DNA of 64,000 bases from Mycobacterium sp. ST-F2. Its GTDB lineage: Bacteria; Actinomycetota; Actinomycetes; Mycobacteriales; Mycobacteriaceae. Of this stretch, positions 9,988 to 19,320 are shown in pieces. The position numbers and the translations under genes were made by a program. The first letter of the stretch is position 1. The number at the start of each line of letters is the position of its first letter. The stretch lies in assembly GCF_001905655.1 (NCBI RefSeq), contig NZ_JMHT01000003.1:85468-149467 (forward strand). The letters are read 5' to 3'. The notes under the pieces were generated by a model. The model worked only from the letters and a program-made list of their open reading frames with translations, made no database searches and was not told the origin of the DNA.

Positions 9988-10838
9988 CAGCGATAGCCGC
10001 GGTGTCGGCGGTACCGGCGCTGCCGGTCGAGGCTGACCTGCCGCGGCAGCGCGGATCCGCGAAGTGGCGCAGTTATCTCGTCAAGGCGCTGTCGGTCATT
10101 GCGGCCGTGGGCATCTGGCAGCTGCTGACAGCCAACCACGTCCGGTTCTGGCTGCGGTTCGACAACCTGCCGACGGTGACCCAGATCGCCGCGAAGTTCG
10201 TCGAGCGCCTCGGCGCCACGCAGTACTGGCTGGACCTGACACAGTCGGTGATCCGGATCGTCACCGGATTCGGGCTGGCGGCGGCGATCGGCGCCGCAGT
10301 CGGTATCGCGCTGGGCCGGTCGCGGCTGTTCGCCGACATCGTCGGCCCGCTGACCGAACTGGCCCGCCCGATCCCGGCCATCGCCCTGGTGCCCGTCGCC
10401 ATCCTGCTGTTCCCGACCGACGAGGCCGGCATCGTGTTCATCACGTTCGCGGCGGCGTTCTTCCCGATCATGGTCAGCACCCGGCACGCGGTGCGAGCGT
10501 TGCCGACGCTGTGGGAGGACTCGGTGCGCACCCTGGGCGGCACACGCTGGGATGTGTTGCGGCAGGTGGTGTTTCCGGGAGTGCTGCCCGGGCTCTTCGG
10601 CGGCTTGTCGGTCGGCATGGGCGTGGCCTGGATCTGTGTGGTGTCCGCGGAGATGATCTCCGGCCGGCTCGGCGTCGGCTACCGCACGTGGCAGGCGTAC
10701 ACGGTGCTGGACTACCCGAGCGTCTTCGTCGGCATCATCACCATCGGCGCACTGGGTTTCGGCACGGCGGCGGCGGTGGAATTGATCGGCCGGCGGCTGA
10801 CGCGCTGGCTGCCGCGCGGTGAGGAGAACGGGCGATGA
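9984..10838 (+). CDS. ABC transporter permease (SsuC/TauC type)
   Basis: A 284-residue inner-membrane permease with about six hydrophobic helices. The family EAA loop is visible as RALPTLWEDSVRTLGGTRWD at about residues 171-190, followed by VVFPGVLPGLFGGLSVGMG, typical of nitrate/sulfonate/taurine importers. An N-terminal extension of about 30 residues before the first helix is rich in alanine and proline. It overlaps both neighbours by four bases (ATGA), so binding protein, permease and ATPase are translated together. Confidence 0.92.
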   Translation: MTAIAAVSAVPALPVEADLPRQRGSAKWRSYLVKALSVIAAVGIWQLLTANHVRFWLRFDNLPTVTQIAAKFVERLGATQYWLDLTQSVIRIVTGFGLAAAIGAAVGIALGRSRLFADIVGPLTELARPIPAIALVPVAILLFPTDEAGIVFITFAAAFFPIMVSTRHAVRALPTLWEDSVRTLGGTRWDVLRQVVFPGVLPGLFGGLSVGMGVAWICVVSAEMISGRLGVGYRTWQAYTVLDYPSVFVGIITIGALGFGTAAAVELIGRRLTRWLPRGEENGR

Positions 10839-11563
10839 GCGGCTTGCAGCTGGAGGTGTCCCGGATTCGGCTGTCCTACACCGGCGAACCGGTCGTGGAC
10901 GGCCTGAGCCTGACGGTGCAGCCCGGGGAGATTCTGGTGCTGACCGGGCCGTCGGGCTGTGGCAAGTCGACGGTGCTGCGGGCGCTGGCCGGGCTGCTCA
11001 AGCCCGACGCCGGGAGGGTGCTCGCGGACGGCGAGCTGGTGACCACCACGTCGCGGGACCGCGGCATGGTGTTCCAGGACAGCGCGCTGTTGCCCTGGCG
11101 CACAGTGCGATCCAACATCGAGTTGGCGCTGCAGTTGCGCGGCGTGCCGCGCGCCGGGCGCCGCCAACGCGCCGAGCGCTGGATCGACGAGGTGGGGCTC
11201 ACCGGCTTCGCCGACTTCCTGCCCAAGAGCCTGTCCGGCGGTATGCGCCAGCGGGTTCAGTTGGCGCGCGGACTTGCCGGGGCACCGCGGGCCGTCCTGA
11301 TGGACGAGCCGTTCGGCGCCCTGGATGCAAAAACCCGACATGCCATGCAGGGGTTGTTGATCGACACCTGGCAGGCCCATCCGACCACCATCGTGTTCGT
11401 CACGCACGACGTCGACGAAGCCCTCGCCCTCGGCGACCGGGTCGCGGTTCTCGGCCGCGCCGGCGAGCCGCTGCGCGCCCTGCTGGACATTCCCAGCCCC
11501 CGTGACACCGACGCCTCCCGCACCGAGCTGCGGGCCGAAATCCTTGGAGCACTACACCAATGA
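10835..11563 (+). CDS. ABC transporter ATP-binding protein (SsuB/TauB type)
   Basis: A 242-residue ATPase. Walker A is GPSGCGKST (residues 38-46), the Q-loop is MVFQDSALLPWRTV, the signature is LSGGMRQRVQLARGLA, Walker B is AVLMDEPFGALD, and the switch histidine is in FVTHDVDEAL. The PWRTV and DEALALGDRV patterns are typical of nitrate/sulfonate/taurine importers. It drives the permease encoded just upstream and overlaps the next gene by four bases. Confidence 0.93.
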   Translation: MSGLQLEVSRIRLSYTGEPVVDGLSLTVQPGEILVLTGPSGCGKSTVLRALAGLLKPDAGRVLADGELVTTTSRDRGMVFQDSALLPWRTVRSNIELALQLRGVPRAGRRQRAERWIDEVGLTGFADFLPKSLSGGMRQRVQLARGLAGAPRAVLMDEPFGALDAKTRHAMQGLLIDTWQAHPTTIVFVTHDVDEALALGDRVAVLGRAGEPLRALLDIPSPRDTDASRTELRAEILGALHQ

Positions 11564-14247
11564 GCACGCTGGAGATTCCAGACCTCGCCACTCCCGTCCG
11601 CCTGGACTGTGATGTTCTGGTCATCGGTGGCGGTACCGCCGGCACCATGGCGGCCCTCACCGCGGCCGAGAACGGCGCGCAGGTGCTGCTGCTCGAGAAG
11701 GCCCACGTGCGGCACTCCGGCGCCCTGGCCATGGGCATGGACGGCGTCAACAACGCCGTCGTCCCGGGCAAGGCGACTCCGGAGGACTACGTCGCCGAGA
11801 TCACCCGCGCCAACGACGGAATCGTCAACCAGCGCACCATCTATCAGACCGCGACGCGCGGCTTCGCCATGGTGCAGCGGCTGGAGCGCTACGGCGTGAA
11901 GTTCGAGAAGGACGAGCACGGCGAGTACGCGGTGCGCCGCGTGCACCGATCCGGTTCCTACGTGCTGCCGATGCCCGAGGGCAAGGACGTCAAGAAGGCG
12001 CTGTACCGCGTGCTGCGGCAGCGGTCCATGCGCGAGAAGATCCAGATCGAGAACCGGCTGATGCCGGTGCGTGTCCTGACCGATAACGGGCGGGCCGTGG
12101 GAGCGGCCGCGTTCAACACGCGCACAGGCGAATTCGTCACCGTCGGGGCCAAGGCCGTCATCCTGGCGACCGGAGCCAGCGGCCGGCTGGGTCTGCCCGC
12201 CTCGGGGTACCTCTACGGCACGTACGAGAACCCGTGCAACGCCGGCGACGGCTACTCCATGGCGTACCACGCGGGAGCGGAACTCTCGGGCATCGAGTGC
12301 TTCCAGGTGAACCCGCTGATCAAGGACTACAACGGACCGGCCTGCGCCTACGTCGCCAATCCCTTTGGTGGATACCAGGTGAACGCGCTGGGGGAGCGGT
12401 TCGTCGACTCCGATTACTGGTCGGGCCAGATGATGGCCGAGGTCAAGAGCGAGATCGAATCCGCTCGCGGCCCCATCTACCTCAAGGTCACCCATCTGCC
12501 GGACGAGACCATCACCGCGATGGAGAACATCCTGCACACCACCGAGCGGCCGACGCGGGGGACGTTCCACGCCAACCGCGGCCACGACTACCGGACGCAC
12601 GACATCGAGATGCACATCTCCGAGATCGGTTTGTGCAGTGGGCATTCCGCCTCCGGGGTGTGGGTGGACGAGCACGCCCGCACCACCGTGCCCGGGCTGT
12701 ACGCGGCCGGTGACATGGCGTGCGTCCCGCACAACTACATGATCGGGGCATTCGTCTACGGCGACCTCGCCGGCGAGCACGCCGCGTCGACTCTCCCCGA
12801 TGTCGAAGCGCCCGTGGACCTTCCGCAGGATCAGCTGGCCGAGGCACACGAACTGATCTACCGCCCGCTGCGGCATCCGGACGGGCCGCCGCAGCCGCAG
12901 GTCGAGTACAAGCTGCGTCGCTTCGTCAATGATTATGTGGCGCCGCCGAAGACGGCCACCAAGCTCTCCATCGCGGTCCGCACGTTCGAGCGCATGGCCG
13001 AGGAGATCGAGCAGATGGGCGCCCGTACGCCGCATGAGCTGATGCGAACGGTCGAGGTGTCGTTCATCCGGGACTGCGCAGAGATGGCGGCCCGCTCGTC
13101 GCTCACGCGGACCGAATCACGGTGGGGCCTGTACCACGATCGTGCCGATATCCCCGAGCGCGACGATGAAGAGTGGCGTTACCACCTGAACCTGCGCAAG
13201 GGTGACGACGGTGAGATGGAGTTCCTGAAGCGGCCGGTGGCACCGTATTTCGTGCCGGTGCCCGACTTGGACCACCTGCCGTCCGACCACGCTGTGCAGC
13301 ATGTGCACCAGCCGGACCTGGTCGGCGGCAGGGCGCCGGCGACCGCGGGATCGCGGCTGCGCCCGGCCGAACCGGCGACGCCGCCGTCCCCGCGGATCGC
13401 AGCTGTGGTGGCACTGGAGGAGCCGGTGCTGTCCGATCTGACCGAGTACCTTCAGGACGCTGACGCGGGAGTCCGCCGCGCTGCCGTCGCGGTGCTGGTG
13501 GAGAACCTGCCGGACGGCTACCAGCCGGACCTGGTCGCAGCCCTCGGCGACGAGGACGGCGCGGTACGGGCGACGGCCGCCGACGCGCTGCGGGAACTGG
13601 TCGAAGTGCTGCCCGACCCGACGGCCGTTGCCGCGTATCTGACCTCCGCCGACCCGGTGGCGCGGGCCGTGACGTTGTACGTGCTGAGTTCGCGCCGGGT
13701 CGGCGCGGCCGCGGATTACCGTGCGGCGGTGCCGGATTCAGATCACCGCGTGCGCATCGAGGCGGTGCGGGCCCTGGTCTCCGTCGACGATGTGGACGGG
13801 GTCGCCGCGGCCGCGACCGACGACAACCGCGAGGTGCGGATCGCTGCGGCCAACGGGTTGGCCACGTTGCGGTCGGGTGCGGACACCGTGCGGCAGCTGC
13901 TGGCCGATCGTGACCCGTTGGTGCGGGCGGCGGCCCTGGCGGCGCTGGCCGCCGTCGGCTGCGGTGAGCAGGATGTGCCGGAAGTGCAACGCGCCCTTCG
14001 GGAATCGGCGTGGCAGCTGCGGCAGGGTGCGGTGCGCGCGCTGTCCGGCGCGGCGGCGGCGGTCGCCGTCGAACCGCTGTCGCAGGCACTGCACGACCCG
14101 CACCTGGACGTCCGCAAGGCCGCGGTGCTGAGCCTGACCCGCTGGGCCGATTCCGAGGAGGCCGCCCGGGCTGCCCTCGGTATCGCGCTGGAGGACGGCG
14201 ACGCCGACGTGCGGGCCTATGCGCGGCACGCGCTGGCGAGCTCCTGA
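11560..14247 (+). CDS. AprA/FrdA-like flavoprotein fused to a HEAT-repeat domain
   Basis: An 895-residue protein. Residues 18-600 are a fumarate reductase/succinate dehydrogenase-type flavoprotein closest in style to adenylylsulfate reductase alpha: FAD-binding IGGGTAG at 22-28, the HSGALAMGMDG loop, NPCNAGDGYSMAYHAGAE, and TVPGLYAAGDMACVPHN near the end of the FAD domain. From about residue 610 the protein changes to HEAT/PBS-lyase-type helical repeats of about 30 residues (for example DADAGVRRAAVAVL, DEDGAVRATAADAL, DPHLDVRKAAVLSL). The enzyme probably pairs with the ferredoxin at 8333. Substrate unknown; an APS reductase role is unlikely because no dissimilatory sulfur genes accompany it. 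Its last 31 bases overlap the convergent amidase gene. Confidence 0.87.
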   Translation: MSTLEIPDLATPVRLDCDVLVIGGGTAGTMAALTAAENGAQVLLLEKAHVRHSGALAMGMDGVNNAVVPGKATPEDYVAEITRANDGIVNQRTIYQTATRGFAMVQRLERYGVKFEKDEHGEYAVRRVHRSGSYVLPMPEGKDVKKALYRVLRQRSMREKIQIENRLMPVRVLTDNGRAVGAAAFNTRTGEFVTVGAKAVILATGASGRLGLPASGYLYGTYENPCNAGDGYSMAYHAGAELSGIECFQVNPLIKDYNGPACAYVANPFGGYQVNALGERFVDSDYWSGQMMAEVKSEIESARGPIYLKVTHLPDETITAMENILHTTERPTRGTFHANRGHDYRTHDIEMHISEIGLCSGHSASGVWVDEHARTTVPGLYAAGDMACVPHNYMIGAFVYGDLAGEHAASTLPDVEAPVDLPQDQLAEAHELIYRPLRHPDGPPQPQVEYKLRRFVNDYVAPPKTATKLSIAVRTFERMAEEIEQMGARTPHELMRTVEVSFIRDCAEMAARSSLTRTESRWGLYHDRADIPERDDEEWRYHLNLRKGDDGEMEFLKRPVAPYFVPVPDLDHLPSDHAVQHVHQPDLVGGRAPATAGSRLRPAEPATPPSPRIAAVVALEEPVLSDLTEYLQDADAGVRRAAVAVLVENLPDGYQPDLVAALGDEDGAVRATAADALRELVEVLPDPTAVAAYLTSADPVARAVTLYVLSSRRVGAAADYRAAVPDSDHRVRIEAVRALVSVDDVDGVAAAATDDNREVRIAAANGLATLRSGADTVRQLLADRDPLVRAAALAALAAVGCGEQDVPEVQRALRESAWQLRQGAVRALSGAAAAVAVEPLSQALHDPHLDVRKAAVLSLTRWADSEEAARAALGIALEDGDADVRAYARHALASS

Positions 14248-15629
14248 ATCCGGGCGAACGGCCGCTCGGCCTCCAGCAGGAAAGCCAGTTCCAGGAGCGT
14301 GCGCTCGTCGCCGTAGGCGGCCGACAGTTGGACGCCGACCGGTAGGCCGTCGGGGGACTGGTGCAGCGGGAGGGAGATCGCCGGCGTACCCGCGATGTTG
14401 TTGAGCGGGGTGTACGCGACATACCGGCGGAGGCGGTCGATGAGCTCGGGGAAGTCGACCGTCGGCGCGATGTAACCGAGGCGGGGCGTGGTGTGCGACA
14501 GCACCGGCGACAGCACGACTTCGTGCCGGGCGAACATCCGCGCGTACTGGCCGGCGATGCCGCGTAGGCGCAGCAGTGCTCCCGGCGTGCGGTGCAGGTT
14601 CCGGCGGTGATGCGCGCGCAGCCCCAGGCTCAGGCCGTCGGCCTTGGCGGCGTCGAAGGACCGGTCCAGGATCAACCGTCCGGTACCGACGGCGAGATCG
14701 GCCAGCAGCGCCCAGTATTGGACGAAGTCGTCGGCGAACTGGGCGGTGACCGGCAGCGTGATCGGTTCGACGACGTGGCCGGCGGCCTCCAACACTGCCG
14801 CGGTGTCTTCGACGGCGGCCCGGGTGGCGTCGTCGACCGACTCGCCTGTGACGCTGTCGAACAGCACGCCGACCCGCAGGGTCCGCTGCGCCGGACCGCT
14901 CACCCGGCCGATGGGCGCGAGTTTCGGGTTGCGCCAATGGTTCTCGCAGGCGGCGACGTACGCTGCGGTGTCGCGGACACTGCGGGTCAGGACACCTTCG
15001 GAGATCATGTTGATCGGCAGGTGGCTGACCTGCTCGCCATCACGGTGCCGGCCCCGGCTCGGCTTGAGCCCGACGAGGCCCGCGCAGGCGGCGGGGATCC
15101 GGATGGAGCCGCCGCCGTCATTGGCGTGCGCGATGGGTACGACGCCCGCGGCAACCAGGGCCGCGGATCCACCCGACGACGCGCCGACCGAGTATCCGGG
15201 GTGCCACGGGTTTCGGACCGGTTCCCCGGTCATGTATTCGGTGGTGGCGTTGAAACCGAATTCGGGCATCCGCGTCTTGCCCATCAGCGTCAGACCGGTG
15301 CTGAGGAGCTGTGTCGTGTAGGCACCGTCCTTCTTCGCGGGCCGGGCCGTGAACGCCTCCGAGCCGTGCGTGGTCGGCAGGCCGGAGACGTCGGTGTTGT
15401 CCTTGATGAATGTCGGGACGCCGAAGAATTCGGCGTTCGGATCGGCACTGTGGCGCGGCGCTGTTTCGCAGGCCACCGCACGCAGTCCGGGGTCGACCAG
15501 GCGGGCGCGGGCCGTCGCCGCCGCGGCCAGTTCGTCGGGGCTGACCTGCATGTCGCGGACCAGCTGGGCGAGGGCGACGGCGTCGTGGTCGCCGAGCGCG
15601 TCATCGCCGAAAGCATGGATCGTTGTCAT
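14217..15629 (-). CDS. Amidase-signature hydrolase
   Basis: A 470-residue cytoplasmic amidase. The Ser-cisSer-Lys triad is present: lysine in VPTFIKDNTDV and the serines in YSVGASSGGSAALVAAG, with the following GGSIRIPAACAGLVGLKPSRGR signature. It hydrolyses an amide or related bond; the substrate is not evident. The ATG at 15629 is chosen over the upstream GTG at 15641 because GGAGAG lies at a suitable distance and the GTG would overlap the previous stop. It follows the lactone-oxidase gene closely and may be in the same transcript. Confidence 0.92.
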   Translation of the reverse strand: MTTIHAFGDDALGDHDAVALAQLVRDMQVSPDELAAAATARARLVDPGLRAVACETAPRHSADPNAEFFGVPTFIKDNTDVSGLPTTHGSEAFTARPAKKDGAYTTQLLSTGLTLMGKTRMPEFGFNATTEYMTGEPVRNPWHPGYSVGASSGGSAALVAAGVVPIAHANDGGGSIRIPAACAGLVGLKPSRGRHRDGEQVSHLPINMISEGVLTRSVRDTAAYVAACENHWRNPKLAPIGRVSGPAQRTLRVGVLFDSVTGESVDDATRAAVEDTAAVLEAAGHVVEPITLPVTAQFADDFVQYWALLADLAVGTGRLILDRSFDAAKADGLSLGLRAHHRRNLHRTPGALLRLRGIAGQYARMFARHEVVLSPVLSHTTPRLGYIAPTVDFPELIDRLRRYVAYTPLNNIAGTPAISLPLHQSPDGLPVGVQLSAAYGDERTLLELAFLLEAERPFARIQELASACRA

Positions 15630-15637
15630 GGGTGGTC

Positions 15638-16936
15638 TCACTCTCCGAGCACTTGTTGCAGGTAGTCGTTGGCGAAAGTCCTTGAAGGATCGAGCTTTTC
15701 GCGGACCGCGAGGAAGTCGTCGAAGCGCGGGTAGCTGCCGCGCAGGTCTGCGGCGGTGCGGCCGTGCATCTTGCCCCAGTGTGGACGTCCGTCGTAGCGG
15801 CGCATGATCTGCTCGACCGCGGCGAAGTACTCCGTCGGATCGTCGCGTACGTACCGGTGCACCGCGATGTACGCGGTATCGCGGCCGTATGCGGTCGACA
15901 ACCAGTTCTCGTCAGCGGCGGCCGCGCGGACCTCGATGGGAAACCCGATGCGCCAACCGCGTTCGTCGATCATGGCGCGCACCTCATCGAACGCGGCGCC
16001 GACCGACTCGTAGGGGACGGCATATTCCATCTCCCGGAACCGCACCCGCCGCGGCGAGGTGAACACCCGGTCGGAGCGCTGGGTGTGTGCCCGGTCGGAG
16101 AGGAGTCCGGTGACGGCGCGATTGAGGACCGGAACGGTGGCAGGCAACGCGCTGCCCACCGCGCAGATCGCGCCGAGCACACCGTTCTCCACCAACTCCT
16201 CTTCGATCCACTGCGAGACCCGGCCGGCGGATTGCGGCGCGGTGTAGGCAGGCAGCCGGATGTTGGCCTTGGTGAACGCGACGTCGGTGTGCGGGAACCA
16301 GAAGAATTCGAAATGGTCTGTCTGCGTACAGCGTTCGTCGAAGTTGGCGACCACCTCGTCGACAGGCTCGACGCGTTCCTCGGCATGGATCGCGAAGCTG
16401 GGGACGCACTGCAGTGTCGCCTCGACGATGATCCCCAGTGCGCCCAGGCCGACGCGCGCCGCCGGGAGCAGATCGGAAAACTCGTCGATGTGGACCAGCT
16501 CACCGGCGTCGGAGACCAGCGTCAGGCCGACGACCTGGGTGGCCAGGCCGCCGAACGTCACACCGGTGCCGTGGGTGCCGGTCGAGATCGCGCCGGCGAT
16601 GGTCTGCCGGTCGATGTCGCCCATGTTCTCGAGCGCGAGGCCGTGCCCCGCGAGCAGTCGGGTCAGCTGCCACAGCGGGGTGCCGCCGGCGACGGTGACG
16701 CGCTTGCGGTCCCGGTCGACGTCGATCAGGCCGGCCAGGGCACCCAGGTCCATCTGGATGTCGGGTGCGACGGCGATGCCGGTGAAGCTGTGCCCGGAAC
16801 CGACCACCTTCACGCGGCGGCCGGACGCGGCCGCGCGGGCGATCACCGCACACACGTCCGCAACGGTGCTGGGCCGCAACACCTCTGCCGGTTGCGCGGA
16901 CGCGCAGCGACCCCAGTTGGTCCAGTGGTTGGTCAT
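15638..16936 (-). CDS. Sugar-1,4-lactone oxidase/dehydrogenase (VAO family), Rv1771-like
   Basis: A 432-residue flavoenzyme. The FAD-binding domain shows VVGSGHSFTG near residue 48, where the histidine corresponds to the covalent-FAD site in related aldonolactone oxidases, then VTVAGGTPLWQL and the GAISTGTHGTG loop. The C-terminal ALO domain ends with HWGKMH near residue 385 and FANDYLQQVLG. It resembles the mycobacterial L-gulono-1,4-lactone dehydrogenase Rv1771. The start at 16936 overlaps the upstream PLP-enzyme stop by four bases, the same gene pairing as around Rv1769-Rv1771. Confidence 0.9.
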   Translation of the reverse strand: MTNHWTNWGRCASAQPAEVLRPSTVADVCAVIARAAASGRRVKVVGSGHSFTGIAVAPDIQMDLGALAGLIDVDRDRKRVTVAGGTPLWQLTRLLAGHGLALENMGDIDRQTIAGAISTGTHGTGVTFGGLATQVVGLTLVSDAGELVHIDEFSDLLPAARVGLGALGIIVEATLQCVPSFAIHAEERVEPVDEVVANFDERCTQTDHFEFFWFPHTDVAFTKANIRLPAYTAPQSAGRVSQWIEEELVENGVLGAICAVGSALPATVPVLNRAVTGLLSDRAHTQRSDRVFTSPRRVRFREMEYAVPYESVGAAFDEVRAMIDERGWRIGFPIEVRAAAADENWLSTAYGRDTAYIAVHRYVRDDPTEYFAAVEQIMRRYDGRPHWGKMHGRTAADLRGSYPRFDDFLAVREKLDPSRTFANDYLQQVLGE

Positions 16937-18201
16937 AGGAACGTCTTTCCTTCGCCTCGGTAGGTGGGTGCGGCACCCACGGCTTTTCCGTCTCGGACCA
17001 ACACGAACCGGTCGACGTGCTCGCTGAGCTCGCCGGCCTTGCAGTGCCGGAACCACACGCGGTCGCCGATATTCAGTGCGGCAGCGGCCTTTCCGGCGAG
17101 CGGAGTTTGTACCTCCCCGGCCATCTCCGCCGGCAGCAGGCTCAGCCCGTGCGGCCAGACCGGCAGCGGCACCCGATCTCTGGCCGGCGGTCCGGAGGCG
17201 ATCCAGCCGCCGCCGAGTACCGTCGCGATGTGCGGGGTGGGCTTGCGCACCACCGACAGCGCGAACGCGGCCGCCGGCGCGGGCGTGAAACCGCGGTAGG
17301 TGTCGAACAGGTGCGGGCCGAAAAGGCCACTGCCGGCCGCGATTTCGGTGACCGACGGATCCGATGCGGTGTACTCGATGGAACCGGTCCCGCCGCCGTT
17401 GACGAATTCGAGGTCCGCGACCTGCCGGACCGCGGCCACCGCGAGACCGCGCCGTTCGAGCAATTCGTCCTTGGACCGGCGCTGCATCCAGCGGATCAGC
17501 TGCGACCGCGCGGCCTGGCCCCGGACATCGTCCCCGACGCCGGCGATCTGCGCCTCGTAGGACATCAGGCCCACCAGCGCGAAACCACGGCGGGCGATGA
17601 CGGCCCCGGCCAGGACGCGGGCCTGCATCGCGGTGTGCACGGGGGAGCGGCGCACCCCGAGATGCCCGAGCACGGGTGCCTGCCATGACGCGTCGAGGTC
17701 CAGACAGACCCGCAGCGTCGGCCGTGTCGTCGGCGCGGCGACGTCGTCGACCAGGTCGAGTTGGGCGACGTCGTCCACCATGAGCGTGACGCGCGCTGCC
17801 AGCTCCGGCGACGACGCCAGGCGGGCGATGGCGGCACGGTCGGCGGTGGGGTAGCCGACGACGACGTCGGTATGCGGTGGGTGCCCGTCGTCGCCCTCCG
17901 CCAGCCACAGCGCTTCGGGCAACGTGAAGGCCAGCACGCCCGCATAGCCCTCGAGAGCGGTGACGGCGTCCAGTAGGGCGCGCGACCGAACGGATTTGGA
18001 CGCCACCCGGATCGGCGTTCCGGCGGCGCGGCGGCGCAGGTCGTGAATGTTGTGGTGCAGCGCGTCGACGTCGATCGCGGCCAGCGGAGTTTCCAGATGG
18101 GCGGTCGCGTCGGTCAATGCCGGCCAATACATGTCCGGACGCGCCCACGACCCCTCGACGGCGAGTGCCTCCGACAGATCGACCGGCATTGACGACACCA
18201 T
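16933..18201 (-). CDS. Alanine racemase-fold PLP enzyme, amino acid deaminase/aldolase-like (Rv1769-type)
   Basis: A 422-residue protein with an N-terminal alanine-racemase TIM barrel; the PLP lysine is in IRVASKSVRSRALLD. The C-terminal half has the D-serine dehydratase/D-threonine aldolase style (GGGTGSIEYTASDPSVTEIAAGSGLFGPHLFDTYRG, glycine-rich phosphate loop). Known relatives act on D-amino acids or beta-hydroxy amino acids; the substrate here is unknown. Start chosen at ATG 18201; an in-frame ATG four codons later (18189) is also possible, and neither has a strong ribosome-binding site. It is divergent from the AraC regulator at 18292, which may control it. Confidence 0.85.
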   Translation of the reverse strand: MVSSMPVDLSEALAVEGSWARPDMYWPALTDATAHLETPLAAIDVDALHHNIHDLRRRAAGTPIRVASKSVRSRALLDAVTALEGYAGVLAFTLPEALWLAEGDDGHPPHTDVVVGYPTADRAAIARLASSPELAARVTLMVDDVAQLDLVDDVAAPTTRPTLRVCLDLDASWQAPVLGHLGVRRSPVHTAMQARVLAGAVIARRGFALVGLMSYEAQIAGVGDDVRGQAARSQLIRWMQRRSKDELLERRGLAVAAVRQVADLEFVNGGGTGSIEYTASDPSVTEIAAGSGLFGPHLFDTYRGFTPAPAAAFALSVVRKPTPHIATVLGGGWIASGPPARDRVPLPVWPHGLSLLPAEMAGEVQTPLAGKAAAALNIGDRVWFRHCKAGELSEHVDRFVLVRDGKAVGAAPTYRGEGKTFL

Positions 18202-18291
18202 GGACGGGGAGCTAACCGCATGTCGCTGGGTGCGCACGAGGGCATCGGTGACCACAATGGGGGGAAAACCGGACACTGATGAGGAGGCAGG

Positions 18292-19311
18292 GTGCAGAGT
18301 CCCGACCGGGCAAGCACGGCGTTGATCCCGACGTCGGTGCTCGTCAACGTGGTCGAGGTCGCCGACCGCGCGGGCCTGCCCACCGACCGGTGGCTGGCGG
18401 GAGCCGGGCTGTCCGCCGAGACGCTCAATTCCCCCGATACACGGGTCTCGTTCCGGCAGGCCGCACACGTCCTGCGTCATGCGGTACGGGCCATGCCCCG
18501 GGGCCTCGGCATCGACGTGGGGGCGCGGGACATGTTCGTCTCGTTCGGCGTGCTGGGCCTGGCCATCCGCTCCGCGGAAAACCTCGGCGCGGCAATGCAA
18601 GTCGGCCTCGAACTGCATCAGAGCGCCGGTAGCCTGATGGATGTCGGCGCCGAGCTGATCGGTGACACGTTCGCGCTGCGGGCCTACGAGCGCCACCCCG
18701 AACCCGAGTTGCTGCCGTTCCTCTGTGAGGAGCTGTTCTGCAGCGTCCTGGTCACCGTCCGGACCGTGCTCGAGATGCCACAACAGACACCCGAGTTCGT
18801 CCAGGTCAGTTATCCGGCACCCGCCTATGCGCAGCGGTACCGCGAATTCTTCGGCTGCCCGGTGCTGTTCAATGCCGATGGCAACCGGCTGGCGTTCCCG
18901 GACCCGCTGTGGTCGCAGCGGCTACCCCGCGCCGATCCCGCCACGCACGCCGTCGCGGTCGCGGCCTGCCGCGACATGCTGGCGCAGGACGATCAGTCCA
19001 CCGATGTGGTGCGGACCGTCGAGACGATGCTGCGCGACAGCGTTCGGGATCCGCTGTCCATGGCTCAGATCGCCAAGCGGCTCAACATGACCGAACGCAC
19101 GCTGCGGCGGCGCCTGCGCGCCGGCGGACAGCAGTTCACGACGTTGCGCGACAAGGTGCGCAGCGAGCGGGCGCGGTACCTGGTGCGCGAGACGACCATG
19201 CCCATTCATGCCATCGCCACGGAGGTCGGGTTCACCGACCCGCGGGAATTCCGCCGGGCATACATCAAGTGGACCGGTCATCCGCCCACGCATGACCGCG
19301 CCGGCTCCTAG
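18292..19311 (+). CDS. AraC-family transcriptional regulator
   Basis: A 339-residue regulator. The N-terminal part (about 20-205) is the arabinose-binding-like domain common in mycobacterial AraC proteins. The C-terminal double helix-turn-helix spans about 235-333: MAQIAKRLNMTERTLRRRLRAGG, then IHAIATEVGFTDPREFRRAYIKWTGHPP. It starts 90 bases from the divergent PLP-enzyme gene and 9 bases before the sulfatase ATG on the same strand, so either or both could be targets. Confidence 0.9.
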   Translation: MQSPDRASTALIPTSVLVNVVEVADRAGLPTDRWLAGAGLSAETLNSPDTRVSFRQAAHVLRHAVRAMPRGLGIDVGARDMFVSFGVLGLAIRSAENLGAAMQVGLELHQSAGSLMDVGAELIGDTFALRAYERHPEPELLPFLCEELFCSVLVTVRTVLEMPQQTPEFVQVSYPAPAYAQRYREFFGCPVLFNADGNRLAFPDPLWSQRLPRADPATHAVAVAACRDMLAQDDQSTDVVRTVETMLRDSVRDPLSMAQIAKRLNMTERTLRRRLRAGGQQFTTLRDKVRSERARYLVRETTMPIHAIATEVGFTDPREFRRAYIKWTGHPPTHDRAGS

Positions 19312-19320
19312 GCTGAGCCC

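Noticed and set aside
11257..13035. Long open frame of 592 codons antisense to the flavoprotein gene
   Set aside because: It is the mirror of a high-GC coding strand, has no family motif or ribosome-binding site, and the plus-strand gene is clearly real.
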